From Chlorops oryzae (Eukaryota; Arthropoda; Insecta; Diptera; Chloropidae): a stretch of 64,000 nt of DNA. Positions 59,140 through 64,000 of the stretch are shown piece after piece; the stretch's first letter is position 1, and the number at the start of each line of letters is the position of its first letter. The notes beneath the pieces are model-generated. The model searched no databases, was not told the DNA's origin, and saw nothing but the letters and a program-made list of their open reading frames with translations. The position numbers and the translations under genes are program-made. Location of the stretch: the NCBI GenBank assembly GCA_020466095.1, contig CM035808.1:20634980-20698979 (forward strand), written 5' to 3'.

Positions 59140-60322
59140 GTTGCCAAATTTTTAGGGAAATATTCCCCCTGAATGTCTCAAATCAAGGCAAAAACTCCCT
59201 AAAATTACATTTTGAAATGTTCTAAAAACAAAATCTTGGCCCCATAAGGTCCCCAAAAAATTTCCTTGACCACTTCTCCGTGCCCTTAGACTCCACTAAA
59301 GATTAACGGGCATGTTACGGAAATCAATATCGTCAAAAACTGACGATTTACGATATTTTATGTGCCCCAAAATTCGTTACAACAAATCCTGTATTTCATT
59401 ATAATAGATCAAAGCGATACATATATTATTCTCTCCGAATTTAAAGTTGAAAGCCAGGTCAAAACTTACTCAGCGTGATTTTAGAAGCATTTAAAGTTTT
59501 TGACGATTTTAATTAGGGATGTGCCGGATATCCGGTAACTATCCGGTATCCGGCGTATCCGGCTGGTTTTTAGATATCCGGCAAGCCCACCGGATATCAC
59601 TACTATCCGGCCGGATACCGATACATACCGCAGACTTTGATTTGTCCATCTTTGAGTTTTGCTTTTTGTTGAACGTGCAAAATAAATGAGAACAGCTGAT
59701 TATGGTAGAGCTCAAAAGCATATCGATTGCTGATATCGATGTTTTTAAATTTCTTTTAATAGATATTGATCGAAATAAATTAAGTCAAATTAACTTAAAT
59801 TAAATCCTAACAAACTTAGTAGCTTATGGAAAAGGATAGACGGTCGTAGTATGAACTTCGATAATGCTTAAAATTGAAATACATCGATGTTAGTTAGATA
59901 CTTACAATCAGATTGATGTTTTTTTAATTTTAAGCATTATCCAAGTTTTTATTTGGTTATTATTTTTTGTGATAAATAATTCATTTAGTTTAATGAAATT
60001 TAAAATCATCGATAATATCAATGGTGAAATCGAATGTTTTCCAGCTCTACACTATACTAATGAATGGCGTTGCCAGAAAATCATTTATTTCGGACAACCT
60101 GTTCAATTGTGGCCAGCGAAAGTGCAATTTCATACAGAGAAAAAAAATTTCAAATATCCGGCCGGATACTATGTATCCGGCTACATATTTTTTACCGGAT
60201 ATCCGATATCCGGTTATCCGGCAAATTCACTATCCGGCACATCCCTAATTTTAATAGTCATTTCAGTAACATGCCCGTAAAAGTGTCTTTTGATTTAGGG
60301 GAGATTCCCCTAAACTGGCAAC
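59140..60322. mobile_element. Nest of inverted-repeat elements around a hAT insertion
   Basis: Three inverted pairs are concentric: GTTGCCAAATTTTTAGGG (59140) with CCCCTAAACTGGCAAC (to 60322); ACGGGCATGTTACGGAAAT (59306) with ATTTCAGTAACATGCCCGT (to 60278); and the hAT element 59514-60247. The two outer pairs could be ends of two elements or one composite arm. Confidence 0.5.
59514..60247. mobile_element. 734-bp hAT element with perfect 8-bp target duplication
   Basis: The ends are TAGGGATGTGCCGGATA and its exact inverse. ATTTTAAT flanks both sides (59506-59513 and 60248-60255). TAGGGATG fits hAT terminal style. ATCCGG/CCGGAT motifs are packed in both subterminal zones (about 59525-59620 and 60150-60235), as expected for transposase-binding repeats. 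There is no transposase ORF, so it is non-autonomous. It interrupts an older inverted-repeat element. Confidence 0.88.
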
Positions 60323-60468
60323 AGTGAAAGAGACCGAACTCTTGAGCTTGGCCTGAATGGCTGAAAGCCTATGAAATGCTTCGAACATATTTACTTAGTT
60401 GCGATCAGAGTGATTTTTTTTTTTTTTTTTGCTTTGAAAAATTTAATTTGTGTTAATTTTTTTAATAT

Positions 60469-61044
60469 CCCGGCTGGAAATTCTATCTCGGCGCTAGCTA
60501 GGCCCTAGCTAGTTTAAATCTTGAGCTTAGCTAGTAAAGTCTAGCTAGCGCTTTCCTAGTTTGCTAATGTTTCGGCTACCTAGCGCCCGGCTAGTAATTT
60601 CTGGCTAGCGCCTAGAACATATGTCGATCACTTTGTTCTACATAAAGATTTATTTTCACGTCTCCTTGACGGGGAATTGGTTAAAGTTCTTACCTAGTTC
60701 GCACCTCATTCGTTACGATATCTCCTCTCCGCAAAACTGACTCTCAACACACAAAGTACACCACTTATATTTCCACAAATTTAAACTAAGTAAGAATTAT
60801 AAAAAAAGGTTTTTCCCAAATTTTCTCTCTCGGTTCTAGCTAGGCCCTCGCTATCGCCTGGCTAAAATTTTCTATCCGGACATTGCCTAGAGAAAATTAG
60901 CTAGACCCTGTCCAGATTATTTTAGTCATCGCCCCTATAGCGGCGGTTCTAGCTATGAGCAGGCTAAATTTATCTAGTCGGGGAAATATTATATAACTAG
61001 GCGCTGGCTAGTAACAAGATTTCTCTATGCAATTTCCAGCCGGG
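60469..61044. mobile_element. CTAGC-rich element with 14-bp inverted ends
   Basis: CCCGGCTGGAAATT at 60469-60482 is exactly inverted at 61031-61044. Both halves are filled with GCTAG-type motifs (CTAGCTAGGCCCT, TAGCGCC, GGCTAG), far above expectation and concentrated toward the two ends. A plainer middle lies at about 60620-60830. It is non-autonomous; its superfamily is unassigned because no target duplication is evident. Confidence 0.7.
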
Positions 61045-63420
61045 ATGAAATCAAAAAATCAGGATAGGAAACAAATAAAGAATTATAGAAAATAAGTTTC
61101 AACTAACTTTGGAGTCGCCTATGGACGCGACAAGCGACTGTTGTTGACTCCCAGAAATCCTTTTTTTTTTTCAGTGTTAACTCTTGCTTTCACTCCCTAG
61201 AATTTTTTTTTACCGAACACTATAAATTGCTTTTAAAAGAGTATTAGCTCGAAAAATGCATATTTTCATCCTTTTAATTTCGTCCGATTTTGTTTCCGTG
61301 GATTCCTTTGTATTTTGTTTTTCTAAGCGCATGCAATCACTGCGCTTGAATCCTTGAATTCTTGTGAGCTCAACCAAATAAATGTGCAAATAATAAAGCA
61401 AAAACTTATTAACTTCTCTCAAGAACGCACCCACTGATGATATTCAAAAGGAAAAAGTACAGAAAAAGTTAATGTTCATGCAACCCATCGCCCCCCGCTG
61501 CTACTCGTCCTTGAAGCGCAATTTTCAATACGAGGATTTTCTGCTTTTTTCAACTTCTTTCTCTGTTTTTTATTTTTTCTTCTTCTTTAACTTTTAACAT
61601 ATTTTTGCCATTTCTTCTTTTCGTAACGGAATACTTCACGCAGCTCTGAGTACAATAATAAAAGCTGAGATCAGATTCAAAGCATGTTGACTTGACGGAT
61701 TCGTGGAAACTTTGGGTGCGCAACAAGCAGAACAACAGCGCGCAACAGCTATGCAACAACACTTATAAAGTGCTGTTGTCCTTGGTCTTTTTGTTGTTGT
61801 TTTTGTTGTTGTTTTAATAAATTTAGTTATTGTTGGTATTTGAAAATCTTTTGCTCTCTAAGTAAACTTCATTTTGAGGATATTTAACTTTCCATTGCCA
61901 CACAAGCCGTTTGTGTACTTGCCAACAGTAAGGCCTACTGCCCCTCGCGTCCTTCCTTCGGCATTGTCAGCATCCAGCATTCAACACATGAACGCACAGT
62001 AATTCACATCGGAGTACATGCATTTTTGTAACTAAGGAACAATTCTGATTTCCTTCCCGCCCTTGGCTATGTTATCCTGTGACCGTTTTTTTTTTTATGT
62101 TCTTGCTGTTCTAGCGTTATTGTTGCTGTTGTTTTTGTTGTTGCTGTTGGCAGCCTTGTTCAGGGGAGTGAAAAGTGCATATTCAGCACTTGCTCAACGC
62201 TCGACAGACGCTCCAGGACGATGATAAAGCATGTTGGATGCTTTTGTTCATGCATTTTCCGTTCATTTCTAGTTGATTTTTCCTTTAATTTTTGCTGCAA
62301 CCTTTTTTGAAACTTTCGCTTTAGCTTTCAATACGCTTAGCGGAAATTTTCTCCTACATTGTTTTCTTTTCGGTCCATTCTTGCGTTTACAAAAGCTTCG
62401 CTTAGTCGCTCCGTAGCGCTTTTGTTGCTTGTGTCTTTTTTTCTTTGTTCTTCGTTCGATCACGACGTAACCTTTCGAATCATCATTGCTTTTGATTAAG
62501 CACACCCCATTATGCTGGAGTTGCATGCTTCGCAGATACAATTACGCTATAAAAAGAGATTCCTTATTGCAGTCTCTTTCAGCAAGTCACTTCCCAAATG
62601 CATTAGCAATCAATTGCGATGCAATTTTAAAAGCATAAATTCTGCTTTTGAACATCGAAATGGATGGATGGAAAATGTTTGTATACTTACATACATAAGT
62701 GTGCATGTACATTTAAAAGGCAACAAAGCGAAAATCATTCCAAAGGATAGTTGACTGATTCGTTTATTCGAAAAAATTTAACAAATTTAAGTGAATTTCT
62801 TATGATAAGCAATTCAATGGTCCGCCTTTAAATTTTCTAATTGATGTTTTCCCACTTAAACAGGGTTTAATCTGACTTTTTTCTAATTTGTGTTTATAGG
62901 CAAAACGTCTTTGATGTACATGTCGCACACGCTCTTTTAAGGAGACACAACTCAAAATTACTCATTTTTCAGAAAATGCAAACAACATAATGCGTCGCAG
63001 TGTCAATCAAAGCAAGAAGAAAGCGAAAAGCGGAATAGAATTTTTCGTGCAGGTGGAGAGGTGAACTATGATCAAGTTCCATATGTTAACTCGAAATTGA
63101 CGATTTTTGAGTTGTGTCACCTTAGAAGAGAGTTTGCGATATATTCAGCAATAGAAAACGCATGAGCCTCAAAGTATATTCAGCATGAAATAAGATTTTA
63201 TTTCATTTCCTTTTCATATACAAATTACCAAAAACCTTACCTTCTAAGTGAGGAAATATGTTCTTTGAAAATACTGAAATGCAGTAATTCAATCGCAATA
63301 ATATCAATAATTAATATTTATAAATTAATTTAAATTTCCAAAGCTACAACAAACGAAAAATATATTCACATTAAGACGAACACAAATTCTAACATCAAAC
63401 ATGCGATTGTCTCGTCTCTG
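61045..63420. other. Intergenic interval upstream of the right-edge gene
   Basis: About 2.4 kb with TTGTTGTTG-type runs near 61788-61815 and 62130-62150. A Lys/Arg-rich ORF at 62269-62541 (-) has no splice or domain support. Possible promoter-proximal DNA of the next gene lies at the right end. Confidence 0.4.
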
Positions 63421-63467
63421 ATCGAACATTTCATAGCCTTGCAGCCATTCAAGCCAAGCTCAAGCGC

Positions 63468-63502
63468 TCAGTCTTTTTCGGTGCGCGCTGCTGTTCGGTC
63501 GG
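63468..63502 (+). promoter_or_regulatory. Core promoter: Inr plus DPE
   Basis: TCAGTC with its A at 63470 matches the insect initiator (TCAKTY). Counting that A as +1, GGTCGG occupies +28 to +33 and matches the downstream promoter element core (RGWYV) at exactly the required spacing. No TATA box is evident about 30 bp upstream, as usual for DPE promoters. Confidence 0.65.
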
Positions 63503-63702
63503 TTTTCAGGAAGTCGCGGATCGCGGAGTGTTTTAAGTGTACGTTCGGATGAGTTAAGTGTGTCGGGCAAGTGAAATAATTTGTATGCGCTTAAGTGCTT
63601 CGCTCTCTCGCGATTCTCAGCTGTTTCGGTCGAGAGTTAGAATAGAGAAGTCGTTCGTTTTGTGAGTCGTTCGAAATGCATTGTTAGAAACATGTTGTTA
63701 AG
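63470..63702 (+). other. Predicted first exon of a gene continuing off the right edge
   Basis: From the predicted start site, a CpG-richer leader runs to CATGTTGTTAAG followed by GTGAGT (donor at 63703). A short upstream ORF (ATG CAT TGT TAG, 63676-63687) precedes a final ATG at 63692 whose frame enters the intron after M-L-L plus two bases. Translation may start there or in the next exon. The rest of the gene is outside the window, so no product can be named. Confidence 0.55.
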
Positions 63703-64000
63703 GTGAGTTATTTTCTTTAATGTTTTCTCTTCATCATGGTTTGAGTTCAATTTATTTGAGTGACATTAATTAATATAAGAAAATTCACGTGATGCAATTG
63801 TGTCTTTAATGAACGATATTTTCTTAAATATAATATTTATTTAGTCTCTTATATTGCCATGTGGCAATTCCATCGCCATGGTCACACCTGTCGCACTCAC
63901 TGGAAGATTTAAAATGTTGAAAACGTTTAACAAGAGTTAAGCACTGAAATAACATAACTTCTGCTTGAAATTGCTCTTTGTTGAAATTGAAACTTGTCCT
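63703..64000 (+). other. Start of intron 1 of the right-edge gene
   Basis: AT-rich sequence after the GTGAGT donor with no further exon in the remaining 298 bases. Confidence 0.45.

Noticed and set aside
62269..62541. Lys/Arg-rich 90-codon ORF as a small basic protein
   Set aside because: No splice signals, no domain, an uncertain start codon and low-complexity composition; nothing separates it from chance.

Overview
The window looks like nuclear DNA of a higher fly (Diptera). It is AT-rich, with 54-150 nt introns in one gene and a 7.7 kb intron in another, insect-style core promoter elements, CTAACC-rich repeat tails and many short DNA transposons. A fruit-fly-like (tephritid) genome is plausible, but that is inference from repeat style only. 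There is no prokaryotic organisation, CRISPR array, rRNA or intact tRNA gene.

Host genes. (1) A paired-like homeobox gene of the PRRX group lies on the + strand, with coding exons at 18919-19594, 27312-27476, 27580-27638 and 27760-28161. All reading phases agree, giving 433 residues. It has an FSVNNLL octapeptide, a complete Q50 homeodomain, a degenerate C-terminal OAR-like motif and a GC-AG intron inside the homeodomain. (2) A - strand gene has its last two exons at 37350-37791 and 36041-37265. It is rich in Ser/Arg, with RRHS/RRES-type phosphosite motifs; its family is not recognised and its 5' exons are not found. (3) At the right edge, 63470-63702 looks like the first exon of a + strand gene, with Inr, a DPE at +28 and a strong splice donor. 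(4) Two weaker - strand exon candidates lie at 50060-50200 and 22167-22373.

Left edge. A six-exon - strand gene (337-2683) encodes a SAM-domain protein resembling the SAMD3-like families of insects. Its last exon carries one apparent frameshift. Only 16 nt after its stop, a second - strand ORF begins (320 down to the edge) with two C2H2 zinc fingers. This tight pair is the least conventional genic structure here.

Most of the rest is repeat-derived: two hAT-type elements with recognisable 8-bp target duplications, two TTAA-flanked elements, a pogo/Tigger-like family with nested insertions, long foldback elements, a tRNA-derived SINE and a 5' fragment of another, three copies of one dispersed repeat, a 29/30-bp minisatellite inside an inverted-repeat-bounded element, and two degenerate arrays built on ACTCTTATAT-like units in opposite orientations. 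The larger gene-free stretches are described individually.
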